Origin: an uncultured Myxococcales bacterium
Lineage (GTDB): Bacteria > Myxococcota_A > Polyangia > Polyangiales > Polyangiaceae
NCBI GenBank assembly: GCA_937998045.1
Contig: CALKVG010000125.1
Coordinates: forward strand, 1-16,837
DNA: 16,837 nucleotides
Reading direction: 5' to 3'
The translations under genes were made by a program, and so were the position numbers. Position 1 is the stretch's first letter, and each line of letters starts with the position of its first letter. Below the pieces are notes generated by a model. It was not told the origin of the DNA and ran no database searches. It saw nothing but the letters and a program-made list of their open reading frames with translations. Shown in pieces: positions 7,161-14,459 of the stretch.

Positions 7161-8969
7161 ATGGCGCATCCGGCATATCCGGGGGCCGCGTCTTCGCATG
7201 GCGTGGAGGGTAATGACGCCTGGCGCGTTTCCGGTGACACGCTCTTCGAGTTCGGTGAACGGCGTCTACGCTCGCTGTGCTCTTCCATCGGCTTCCGTCG
7301 CGAAAACGAGATCGTCGAGCTCTTTCGGCGACTCACGACACCGTGGGGTCGGCGGAGCGTCCGTGAGCCTCCGAGTTGGCCGTCGACGGTCGGCGACGAC
7401 GAAACACCATTCGAGTTCTCCATCGGGCTCGGCGCCGAACCCGAAGTGCGCGTTATGGTGGAGCCGCTGGGCGATGAGGCATCTCCGCAGGCAAACGCCG
7501 ACGCAAGTTCCGCGCTTCTGAGTTCGCTCGCAGCCGACTTTGACGTCGATCTTGAGCGATTCGAGCGTGTTCGCGACCTGTTTCTCGGGAACTCGCCTAC
7601 AGCGCACTTTGTGACGTGGGTTGCGGCAGGTATATCCGAGACGGAAGGTCCAAGATTCAAGCTGTACCTGAACCCGTTCGTCCAGGGCGAGCACCTCGCG
7701 CCGGCCGTCATCGAAGAAGCGCTGTCGCGGCTCGGTTTCGCGGATGCGTGGCCTTGCGTCGCCAGCAGCTTGGTTCGCCGCGGCCCCGATCTCGATCAGC
7801 TCATGTACTTCTCTCTTGACCTCCGGCGATCGAATACGGCACGGGTCAAGGTGTACGCCAGGCACCGCCGCTGTACCCTGGCCGATCTGGAGGCCGCTGC
7901 CAGTCGCTCGCAGGTATATCGCTCTGGGGACGTCGACCGCTTCGTGCGGGCAGTCGTCCCGAACGGCGATCATGCGTTCGAGAAGCGCGCGCCGCTGACC
8001 TGTTACGCATTCGACCAGCGGAGCGGAAGCACGCCGGTCTCCGCCACGACGCATATCCCAATCAATGCGTACGCGCCCCACGACGCGGCAATTCGCGAGC
8101 GCGTCACCTCCTTCCTCGAGCAAGTCGGTCTAGGGCCGGAGGTTTACTCGCGCGCTCTCGACGGCTTTGCGAATCGCGCCCTCGACGCCGGCATTGGACT
8201 GCAAAGCTACGTCTCGTTCCGCCGGGACCGCGGGCAGCCGCGGTTGACCATCTACTTCCCCGTGGAGGCGTATCGGCCCGGATGCATCGCGGGCACGCCC
8301 ATCACGAGCGCACCTCGCGAGCCATCCGTCGTTCTCGAACAGATAGACCGGCTCCTCTCCGTTGCCGACCATCCGTACGCCCGCCGGCTCCGGCGGGAGC
8401 CGCCGAGCACCGATCGCGTTGGGCTCCTTTGGGCGAATTATCAAGTTTTCGCGGCTGCTCCCTTCGACCGGCGTGCCGCAGGCCTATCGGCACGGTTCGA
8501 CGAACGGCCAATTCGCGAGCTGCTGGCGGGCCCCGAACGAGAGCAAACGGGGAACGTCGACGCCTCGCTGGCCGCGGGCGGTACGGTCGCTGGCGGAATG
8601 TCGGGTCCTGTCGTAGCGGGGGACCGGGAGGTGCCTGGCCTTCGCCTTGGCAAACGATGGGCCGAGCTATGCGGCGCCGGTGACGTCCATCGCTGCCTCG
8701 GCGTATTGACGGCGGGGGCCGTGATCGGACGTCAACTCGGCGAGCTGCTCGACAGTGAGCTTCGACGTCAGGGCTCTACGCAACGCACGCGCGCCCACGA
8801 CGAAGTCTCGGCTCTGATCAAAGCATTCGACGCCAGGAGCGTGCGATTCGCCGAGGTCTGTCGACTGCTCCCGGCAGCCGGCTTCGAGCCCACCTGGCGC
8901 GGAGCGATGGGGTTCTATCAGGCGGTCTGGGCATTCCTCGGCGAGCTCTACGTCCTCTCCTATTCGTAG
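7161..8969 (+). CDS. DMATS-type (ABBA) aromatic prenyltransferase with extra C-terminal HDO-like domain
   Basis: Residues about 20-375 look like an indole/aromatic prenyltransferase of the ABBA barrel, which transfers dimethylallyl or a longer prenyl group to an aromatic ring. TPFEFSIGLG (82-91) carries E85 in the place of the fungal DMATS general base; EVRVMVEP (95-102), FKLYLNP (166-172), ARVKVYARH (227-235) and PRLTIYFPVEAY (360-371) are the alternating basic/Tyr strands that bind and shield the prenyl diphosphate. GIGLQSYVSFRR (345-356) is typical of bacterial members. The protein is about 200 residues longer than usual. The tail (about 388-602) resembles heme-oxygenase-like proteins (HPYARRLRREPPSTDRVGLLWANYQV, 404-429) but lacks the metal-binding ExxH. 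AAGAGG is placed eight bases before ATG. It is probably co-transcribed with the upstream oxidase. The substrate is unknown. Confidence 0.8.
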   Translation: MAHPAYPGAASSHGVEGNDAWRVSGDTLFEFGERRLRSLCSSIGFRRENEIVELFRRLTTPWGRRSVREPPSWPSTVGDDETPFEFSIGLGAEPEVRVMVEPLGDEASPQANADASSALLSSLAADFDVDLERFERVRDLFLGNSPTAHFVTWVAAGISETEGPRFKLYLNPFVQGEHLAPAVIEEALSRLGFADAWPCVASSLVRRGPDLDQLMYFSLDLRRSNTARVKVYARHRRCTLADLEAAASRSQVYRSGDVDRFVRAVVPNGDHAFEKRAPLTCYAFDQRSGSTPVSATTHIPINAYAPHDAAIRERVTSFLEQVGLGPEVYSRALDGFANRALDAGIGLQSYVSFRRDRGQPRLTIYFPVEAYRPGCIAGTPITSAPREPSVVLEQIDRLLSVADHPYARRLRREPPSTDRVGLLWANYQVFAAAPFDRRAAGLSARFDERPIRELLAGPEREQTGNVDASLAAGGTVAGGMSGPVVAGDREVPGLRLGKRWAELCGAGDVHRCLGVLTAGAVIGRQLGELLDSELRRQGSTQRTRAHDEVSALIKAFDARSVRFAEVCRLLPAAGFEPTWRGAMGFYQAVWAFLGELYVLSYS

Positions 8970-8993
8970 CCGGTCAAGATTGCCGCCGTCGGG

Positions 8994-10748
8994 TCACCCG
9001 GAGAACGCCGCCAACGCGAGCCCCGGCATCTTGAGCCAGCTGGGCGACGCCTCGAAGTTCGCGAGCCGTCGACCCAGAGTGTGGATCGTCTTGTGCGAGG
9101 GGTAATAAATGGGCTTTGGGACCGCCTTGATGGGCCCGCGCACGACTGCTTTCTCGATGCCCGCGAGCATTACGGTGTTGTTGACCCAGCCCATGCCGCT
9201 CTGAACGTCGGCAAGTGTGGAACTCGGGTGCCCTCCCCAGGGCGGAGAGCACAGTGCGTAGCCTAGGGCGGGCCATACGTTCACGCCGACGGTTCCGTAG
9301 CGGAGATCGCGGATCGTCTCATGCACGGCGGCGCTCCCGGCCGTGTCTTTCTCGAATCCAGGATGAACGAAGAGCATTGAGTTGAGGGTGCCCCAAACGC
9401 GCTCGTTCACGAAGCGAACGGCTGCATTCATGAATTCGAAGGGATCGGACGAGCCGACGGACACCTCGCTCAGAACGGAGCAGAAAGGCTCCATCGAGAA
9501 ATGCTTCTCGCTCGCTTCCTCCTGGAGCCCGAGCACCAGGGTCCACGGCAGAGCGCCGTCCGATGCCTTTCCGATCGCGCGGACATCCCGGCGCTCCGCC
9601 GTGAGGATGGCATAACGCTCGAAAGCGCCCGGATAGTAGGCCTTGCGCGGCGGAACCTTGGCCAGCGCGGTCTCGATCGACTTGAGAAGTGCATCGCGAC
9701 GGTTCCAGCGGTTGGGCAACACGAGGAGCTTTGCCGCATTGCAGTTGAAGGAAGCATTGTGCGTAATCATGCCGGCAATGTTCTCGCCCATGTTGGCGAA
9801 TTCGTCCTCCGAGTACGCTCCCGGGACGACGATCACCGGACTTATGTTTCCAAGCTCGCTCGTAATCGGCTTACGGAGGATGGGATCGTTGCGCTTCTTT
9901 CGATCCGCGCGCTCGGATTCGGATGCGCCCCAGACGATCGCATCGTGGGTCTGCACGGACCCAGTAACGTGTACGCGGTCCACCGCCGCGTGGTGGCACA
10001 GATAGAATCCGACTTCGGCGCCACCGTAGACGATCGCAAGGTAGTCCTTCTGAATGAGGGGTCGAAGTGCGCGCTCGAGATAGGGGCCCAGGTAGTCGTT
10101 GACGGGGTTCGGCTTTAGGACGCACACGGCCCCCTCGGAAAACATCATGTGCATCACGTCGACCGGCGAGAGCGCGGCGATGTTTCCTGCCCCGAGGACG
10201 AGGGAGACCGCGCCTTCGGGATCCTTCCTCTTGTAGAAGGGGGCCTGGCGATCCCGGAGGTTGCGCCTGTCGACCTCGGGCTTCAGCCAAGTCTCGGCGG
10301 TGAACCCGGCGAAGATTGCCGCGTCGAAGCTGTCGTAAGGTGAAACCCGCACGGCCAGCGCGCCGTGAGGCAGATCGCGTTGCCATCGCGCCGGCAGCAC
10401 GGGAGCCCCGTTGGTGCCGATCTCGACGAGCGCGCGAATGAGAAACCGCACGTTACGCTCGAGGAATACTGGACCGGTGATCCACTCCTCCCCGGCGATG
10501 GGCGCCTCGAATTCGAGTCCTTTCGCGCGGCAGGCGGCTGCCACCCAGTCCGCCGCGACATCTCTCGTGCATCGCCTGACATCCCGGAGCAGCTCGATCT
10601 TGGCGGAGACGGGCAGTCGCGCGAACTCGCGGGCCCGTTCGCGGACACGCGCCAGCGAGCGATCCAGCTCGAGCTGGGGCGTAGGAGGATGCGGGTGAGA
10701 GGGCGCTTGCCGGCCGCCATCGATGTGAACGGAGTTGGCTGCAGCCAT
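8994..10748 (-). CDS. Aldehyde dehydrogenase superfamily protein, long divergent subfamily
   Basis: The product is 584 aa from ATG 10748, longer than typical aldehyde dehydrogenases (about 480-500 aa). Numbered from that start, the cofactor region has VLGAGNIAALSP (184-195) and VLKPNPVN (210-217) with K212. VHVTGS (260-265) and ELGNISPVIVVPG (298-310) supply the catalytic Glu region, and ASFNCNAAK (332-340) holds the probable nucleophile C336. An N-terminal helical region (about 25-110) precedes the Rossmann part. The motif set, with ELGN for ELGG and FNCNA for the usual GQxC, marks a separate subfamily that I recognise as common in Actinobacteria and myxobacteria but without a known substrate. 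A TTG at 10766 could extend the N-terminus by six residues. The gene converges on the prenyltransferase (24-nt gap) and diverges from the HDO gene, suggesting a role in the same pathway, perhaps on an aldehyde intermediate. Confidence 0.88.
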   Translation of the reverse strand: MAAANSVHIDGGRQAPSHPHPPTPQLELDRSLARVRERAREFARLPVSAKIELLRDVRRCTRDVAADWVAAACRAKGLEFEAPIAGEEWITGPVFLERNVRFLIRALVEIGTNGAPVLPARWQRDLPHGALAVRVSPYDSFDAAIFAGFTAETWLKPEVDRRNLRDRQAPFYKRKDPEGAVSLVLGAGNIAALSPVDVMHMMFSEGAVCVLKPNPVNDYLGPYLERALRPLIQKDYLAIVYGGAEVGFYLCHHAAVDRVHVTGSVQTHDAIVWGASESERADRKKRNDPILRKPITSELGNISPVIVVPGAYSEDEFANMGENIAGMITHNASFNCNAAKLLVLPNRWNRRDALLKSIETALAKVPPRKAYYPGAFERYAILTAERRDVRAIGKASDGALPWTLVLGLQEEASEKHFSMEPFCSVLSEVSVGSSDPFEFMNAAVRFVNERVWGTLNSMLFVHPGFEKDTAGSAAVHETIRDLRYGTVGVNVWPALGYALCSPPWGGHPSSTLADVQSGMGWVNNTVMLAGIEKAVVRGPIKAVPKPIYYPSHKTIHTLGRRLANFEASPSWLKMPGLALAAFSG

Positions 10749-10954
10749 GCTCCAAGGCTCGCGCAAACCCGCCCGGGAGACAATGGTCAGCGTGTGTGAG
10801 CGAGTCCGCGGTCCAATCGTCGGTGTGGATGGCGCTCCTACAGAGCGGCGAGCTCCGTTCTGACCGTCGTGACCCTAACCGGCCCGATCACGTTTCCAGT
10901 CGACGACCAGGCCTCTCGCAAACCGGGCGGTGCGGCCATACAATGGGTGGAATC
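10749..10954. other. Divergent promoter region between ALDH and HDO genes, with an imperfect direct repeat
   Basis: These 206 bases separate divergent starts. CGCAAACC followed by ACAATGG occurs twice in the same orientation: 10762-10769 with 10780-10786, and 10917-10924 with 10940-10946. The bases just before each copy are also alike (CCAAGGC against CCAGGCC). The second copy abuts the HDO start and its TACAAT (10939-10944) resembles a -10 box, although it would leave almost no leader. No other coding sequence is convincing here. Confidence 0.4.
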
Positions 10955-11659
10955 ATGAAATCCGTCTTGGAATACATCGGCAGCAGAGCTGCAGAGTTCT
11001 CGGAACGTCCGTTGTTCCGCTATTTGCGGAACGAAAGCATCGATCCCGTCGAGCGGCTCTCGTTCGTCCCGTGCATTGCTCCCTTCGTCATGACGTTTTC
11101 CGATCTCTATCGGCTGCTGACGGTCGCACCTGGAGGCGACCGGTACCAGCAGCTTGTCAACGCGCATCTCGCGGAGGAAGACGGGCACTGGAAATGGTTT
11201 CTGTCGGACCTCAGAAACCTGGATCTCGACCCGACCATGCGGTTCACAGACGCATTGCGATTCTTGTGGAGCGACGAGACCGTGCGAGGCAGGATGCTCG
11301 TCTACGAAATGTGCCTGCTTGCGGCGGGAAGAGATTCGCTCTCCAAGCTGGTCCTAGTGCATTCGATCGAGGCGACCGGACAGGCGGGCCTGGCGGCTGC
11401 GGCCACGGTCGGCCGCGAAGCCGCCAAGAGGTTGGGGCGTAAGCTCGTTTACTTCGGACGCCATCATCTCGAGACCGAGCAACACCACACGCTCGAGGAC
11501 GACAGCATACGCCGCTCGCTGGAAGAGGTCGTGCTCGACTCGGCTCGGCGCGACGAAATGCGGCAGATCGTCGACGGCGTATTCACTCACTTTGCGGCAT
11601 TTGTGGACGAGGCACACGAGTTCGCCGTGAACAAGCGCTCGCTCGTGGTCCAAGCGTAA
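10955..11659 (+). CDS. Heme-oxygenase-like diiron oxidase/oxygenase (HDO/TENA-like)
   Basis: This is a 234-aa all-helical protein with the ligand pattern of HDO enzymes such as UndA and CADD: E75xxH78 (EDGH), E139 in VHSIEATGQ, and H171xxxE175xxH178 in HHLETEQHH. The family uses a labile Fe2 site to activate O2 for N-oxygenation, oxidative decarboxylation, desaturation or C-C cleavage of amines and acids. The complete candidate set suggests an active enzyme. The opening RPLFRYLRNESIDPVERLSFVPCI (18-41) aligns by eye with the tail of the nearby prenyltransferase, pointing to a shared fold. The start at 10955 is favoured by GGTGGA three bases upstream; an in-frame ATG at 10943 is possible. The gene is divergent from the ALDH gene, which supports membership in the same locus. 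The substrate is unknown. Confidence 0.78.
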   Translation: MKSVLEYIGSRAAEFSERPLFRYLRNESIDPVERLSFVPCIAPFVMTFSDLYRLLTVAPGGDRYQQLVNAHLAEEDGHWKWFLSDLRNLDLDPTMRFTDALRFLWSDETVRGRMLVYEMCLLAAGRDSLSKLVLVHSIEATGQAGLAAAATVGREAAKRLGRKLVYFGRHHLETEQHHTLEDDSIRRSLEEVVLDSARRDEMRQIVDGVFTHFAAFVDEAHEFAVNKRSLVVQA

Positions 11660-11662
11660 GGG

Positions 11663-11688
11663 CCTCGCGGTCCTCGACCGCCGCGGGG
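11663..11688 (+). terminator. Hairpin after the HDO gene, possible terminator
   Basis: CCTCGCGG (11663-11670) pairs with CCGCGGGG (11681-11688) through eight pairs including one G-T, with a 10-base loop, followed by AATTTGC. It starts four bases after the HDO stop and lies between convergent genes. The T-run is short, so termination efficiency is uncertain. Confidence 0.4.
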
Positions 11689-11705
11689 AATTTGCAGATA
11701 CGTCT

Positions 11706-12131
11706 TCAGCGAAGGAGCAGGCCCATCGCCTTCAGCGCCTCTCCGGCCCTGTTCTTCTCCTCGGACGTCAGGCGCAGATGGGCGTATGCTTGCTCCAGCT
11801 CACTCTCGGCGAACGAACGATGCCCGCGATTGAGCAGTGCGACCGCCACGGAGGTGAAACGCGCTTTCACATTGTCCGAGATCACGGCGACGGGAATGGG
11901 TCGATCTGCCAGTGTGTCCTTCAGCCGACGTCGTTGGATCGCGGTTGGTGCCCCACCGTGGGTGCGCACGAGCACTTTGATTGCGAGGCCCTTGTTGAGC
12001 GCCGCCGTGAGGAGCTTCATGCACTCGTCCCATTCTTTGTCGCTTGGATCGGACTCCGACTGATAAAGGATGAGGACGGGGCCGACCATCTGTGTCACCA
12101 GGTTCCGCATTCCAGGCGAGCTCCCGACCAT
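11706..12131 (-). CDS. Conserved-looking 141-aa protein of unknown function
   Basis: I do not recognise a named family with certainty. The protein looks like a small alpha/beta domain: a hydrophobic strand VGPVLILYQ (16-24), an acidic segment SESDPSDKEWDECMKLLTAAL (25-45), strand AIKVLVRTHGG (50-60), helix TAIQRRRLKDTLAD (63-76), strand PIPVAVISDN (78-87), then helices ending SEEKNRAGEALKAMGLLLR. The alternation and length recall STAS/SpoIIAA-like or other regulatory domains often seen in myxobacterial genomes, but this is only a guess. There is no signal peptide or membrane helix. ATG 12131 lacks a ribosome site, while ATG 12110 has GGGAG about ten bases upstream and may be the true start. 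The gene is convergent with the HDO gene and stands alone on its strand, 151 bases downstream of the mevalonate operon. Confidence 0.68.
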   Translation of the reverse strand: MVGSSPGMRNLVTQMVGPVLILYQSESDPSDKEWDECMKLLTAALNKGLAIKVLVRTHGGAPTAIQRRRLKDTLADRPIPVAVISDNVKARFTSVAVALLNRGHRSFAESELEQAYAHLRLTSEEKNRAGEALKAMGLLLR

Positions 12132-12254
12132 TTAGCTTACCACGGCATCGGTCAGGCACCGTATACTAACGTCGAGGTTCGGTATCCCGTCTAGCAACGT
12201 GCAGGCGCGAGGCGCGTCTTTGCGCGGGGGGCTCCCCGGTGCTCGTCCTATCGT

Positions 12255-12279
12255 CCTACCCCGTTTCGCCGCGGGGAGG
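12255..12279 (-). terminator. Hairpin just after the HMG-CoA reductase gene
   Basis: On the plus strand CCTACCCCG (12255-12263) pairs with CGGGGAGG (12272-12279), with one bulged base and an eight-base loop. It begins four bases downstream of the last gene of the mevalonate operon. There is no T-run on the transcribed side, so it may be a 3'-end stabiliser or Rho-dependent site rather than a classic terminator. Confidence 0.4.
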
Positions 12280-12282
12280 CGC

Positions 12283-13599
12283 TCACCGTGTAGGTTCACC
12301 GTGCCCCCCCGCTTCCGCAGCCACGGCGGCGAGCGCCCTCCGCGCTCCCTCGAGCGTGATGTCGCGCGCTTCGACGATCATCGCGGCGACGGCCTCCACC
12401 TGCTCTCCCGCAGCGCCCGCCGCGAGCGCCACGGTTCGCGCGTGGAGCCCCATGTGACCGCGCTGGATTCCGTCGCTCGCAAGGGCGCGCACCGCCGCGA
12501 GATTCGACGCGAGGCCGACCGCCCCGACCACGCACGCCAGCTCCTGCGCGCTCGTCACGCCGAGCAGACGCAGCGACAGCCGAGCCGCCGGGTGGACGCG
12601 CAACGTCCCGCCGACGATGCCGAGCGCCAGCGGCATCTCGAGCTGCCCGACGACGGCGTCGCCGTCGTGTCGCCATACCGCGAGCGGTAGGTACCGCCCA
12701 CTGCGCGCCGCAAACGCGTGCGCGCCGGCCTCGACGGCCCGCCAGTCGTTGCCGGTCGCGAGGACCACGGCATCGATACCGTTCATGATTCCCTTGTTGT
12801 GCGTTGCCGCGCGATAGGCGTCGAGCTCGGCGAACCGCGAGGCATTGGCGATCCCGTCGGCGATGTCGCTGCCGGACATCCTCTCAGTCGCAAGCTGATC
12901 GACGGGTACGCGGCATCGGACGCGTACGCAGCGGTTGTCGCACAGGTTGGACAAAATCCGCAGGCCGACGCTGCACGCGTCCGGCATTCCTGCCGCGGCG
13001 ATCTGAGCGACGCGATCGGACACGGCTTCGGCGACGCCGTTGACGAGGTTCGCCCCCATCGCGTCCCTGCAATCGACGAGGACGTGGGCGACGACGACGT
13101 CGGCCGCGAGTACGCGCGCCTCGACGCGGCGGGCACCGCCGCCACGCGCGACCAGGCCCTCGAGGCTCCGGTTTGCGAGGCGCACGATCTCTTCGGCCTG
13201 CGCGAGAATGCGGCGGGCGGCGCCTTCCGCGTCCCGAACGTTCCGAAGCTGAACCTGCGCGATCATGAGCGGCGGATCGGCGTCCGCGAAGAAACCGCCG
13301 CCCGCGCGGACCATCTTCGCGGCGTTCGACGCGGCGGCGACCACGCTCGGCTCCTCGATCACCACCGGTACGGTGTGGTCGCGACCGTTGACCCGAACGT
13401 TGGGCACGACGCCGTAGGGCAGGGCGTACGTGCCGAGGACGTTCTCGACGAACTTGTCGGCGGTCTCGGCGTCCAGCCCCCCGCCGTCGAGCGCCTCGGC
13501 GACGGCGTCGGCGCCTATTCCGGTCGAGTCGCCGATGATGGCACGGCGCTCCGGGACGGTGACCTTGTACAAGCGGGGGAATCGGGAGGGTCGAGACAT
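12283..13599 (-). CDS. mvaA: Hydroxymethylglutaryl-CoA reductase, class II type
   Basis: This enzyme reduces HMG-CoA to mevalonate, the committed step of the pathway. The 438-aa product matches soluble class II enzymes in length and motifs: ENVLGTYALPYGVVPN (52-67), EEPSVVAAASNAAKM (82-96) with the catalytic Glu, DAMGAN (179-184), THNKGIMNGIDAVVLATGNDWRA (266-288) with catalytic K269 and D285, and IQRGHMGLHAR (378-388) with the catalytic His. No membrane region is present. It is the last gene of the operon, starting eight bases after the phosphomevalonate kinase stop. A hairpin follows its stop. Cofactor preference (NADH or NADPH) cannot be decided here. No HMG-CoA synthase gene is in the window. 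Confidence 0.95.
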   Translation of the reverse strand: MSRPSRFPRLYKVTVPERRAIIGDSTGIGADAVAEALDGGGLDAETADKFVENVLGTYALPYGVVPNVRVNGRDHTVPVVIEEPSVVAAASNAAKMVRAGGGFFADADPPLMIAQVQLRNVRDAEGAARRILAQAEEIVRLANRSLEGLVARGGGARRVEARVLAADVVVAHVLVDCRDAMGANLVNGVAEAVSDRVAQIAAAGMPDACSVGLRILSNLCDNRCVRVRCRVPVDQLATERMSGSDIADGIANASRFAELDAYRAATHNKGIMNGIDAVVLATGNDWRAVEAGAHAFAARSGRYLPLAVWRHDGDAVVGQLEMPLALGIVGGTLRVHPAARLSLRLLGVTSAQELACVVGAVGLASNLAAVRALASDGIQRGHMGLHARTVALAAGAAGEQVEAVAAMIVEARDITLEGARRALAAVAAEAGGHGEPTR

Positions 13600-13607
13600 G
13601 GGGTTTC

Positions 13608-14459
13608 TCAGTCGGGAACGGGCGCCTCGGGGCGGACGCCCCCGGAGTCGATCCCGAGTTTTAGCCGGGACATCGAGAGCGAGAGCGCGCGCGCGGCGAA
13701 AGCGTCCGGCGGTGGCGCCGTCCCGAGCCAGACGCCGACATCGCCGCCGCCTGCGCCCGAGGGGAGAAAGGCGCCTTGATCGGCCTCCGCCAGGCTCGCG
13801 AGCTCGGCGAAGGCGGGTGGGACGATCGGCGCGTTGGCCGAGCGTCCGAGGGCGGCGAGGCCGATGCCGTAGTCGCGTGCCGCGGAGACGAAGGCGTGGG
13901 TGTCCGCTGCGTCCAGGGCGGCGACGGCGCGTTCCGCGATGGGGCGAAGGGCGCTCAGCGTGCCGGGATCGCGGAGACGAAGGGCATTGACCCGGCCGAG
14001 GAGGTCGCTCGTGCGAGCGCTCGTTCCGCTGAAGAACGCGGCCCAGACGAGCCCCGCTGGAAGGGCAATCGGCCGAACGGCCAGCTCACCCGCGCCTCCG
14101 ACGCAGTGCAAGACCCCCCCGTAGACCGCCGCGGCGACATCGACGCCGCTCCCGCCGCCCTGCGATCGCGCATGCGACTCCCGCGCGGTAAGGAACAGGG
14201 CCCGGCGTGCGCTGGAGCCCTGCACGTCCTCGCCGCGCGCCAACGCCCGAGCGCCCAGGGTGGCCACGATGGACGCCGCGCTCGACCCGAGTCCGAGCTT
14301 GCGGCCGTCCGGATCGTGGAGCTGGCTCACGTCCACTTCGTCGGGTGTCCGGACGGCGGCTCTTGCGTAGCGGTCAATCGCCACGACGACCGCAGGAGCG
14401 CCCTCGAGCACCGCGTAGGCACCCGAGAGCACCAGCTTGCCGGGAGCGACGACCCTCAC
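13608..14459 (-). CDS. Phosphomevalonate kinase (GHMP family)
   Basis: This enzyme phosphorylates 5-phosphomevalonate to the diphosphate. At 283 aa it is shorter than most phosphomevalonate kinases (about 330-450). GHMP motifs are clear: VVAPGKLVLSGAYAVLEG (3-20), the phosphate-binding KLGLGSSAA (54-62), SQGGGSGVDVAAAVYGG (99-115) and the C-terminal PSGAGGGDVGVWLG (233-246). LSGAYAVLEG and SQGGGSGVD fit phosphomevalonate kinases rather than mevalonate kinase, and a separate mevalonate kinase lies two genes upstream. The start is GTG 14459, which overlaps the decarboxylase stop as GTGA; this begins exactly before the family's first strand. The longer in-frame reading upstream lies inside the decarboxylase gene and is Arg-rich, so it is not used. 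Confidence 0.9.
   Translation of the reverse strand: MRVVAPGKLVLSGAYAVLEGAPAVVVAIDRYARAAVRTPDEVDVSQLHDPDGRKLGLGSSAASIVATLGARALARGEDVQGSSARRALFLTARESHARSQGGGSGVDVAAAVYGGVLHCVGGAGELAVRPIALPAGLVWAAFFSGTSARTSDLLGRVNALRLRDPGTLSALRPIAERAVAALDAADTHAFVSAARDYGIGLAALGRSANAPIVPPAFAELASLAEADQGAFLPSGAGGGDVGVWLGTAPPPDAFAARALSLSMSRLKLGIDSGGVRPEAPVPD

Noticed and set aside
10796..10954. A longer N-terminus for the HDO protein
   Set aside because: It has low-complexity composition with no HDO similarity, and a better ribosome site precedes ATG 10955.
12719..13779. Plus-strand frame of about 350 aa opposite the HMG-CoA reductase gene
   Set aside because: It is antisense to a clear class II HMG-CoA reductase and has no recognisable domain.
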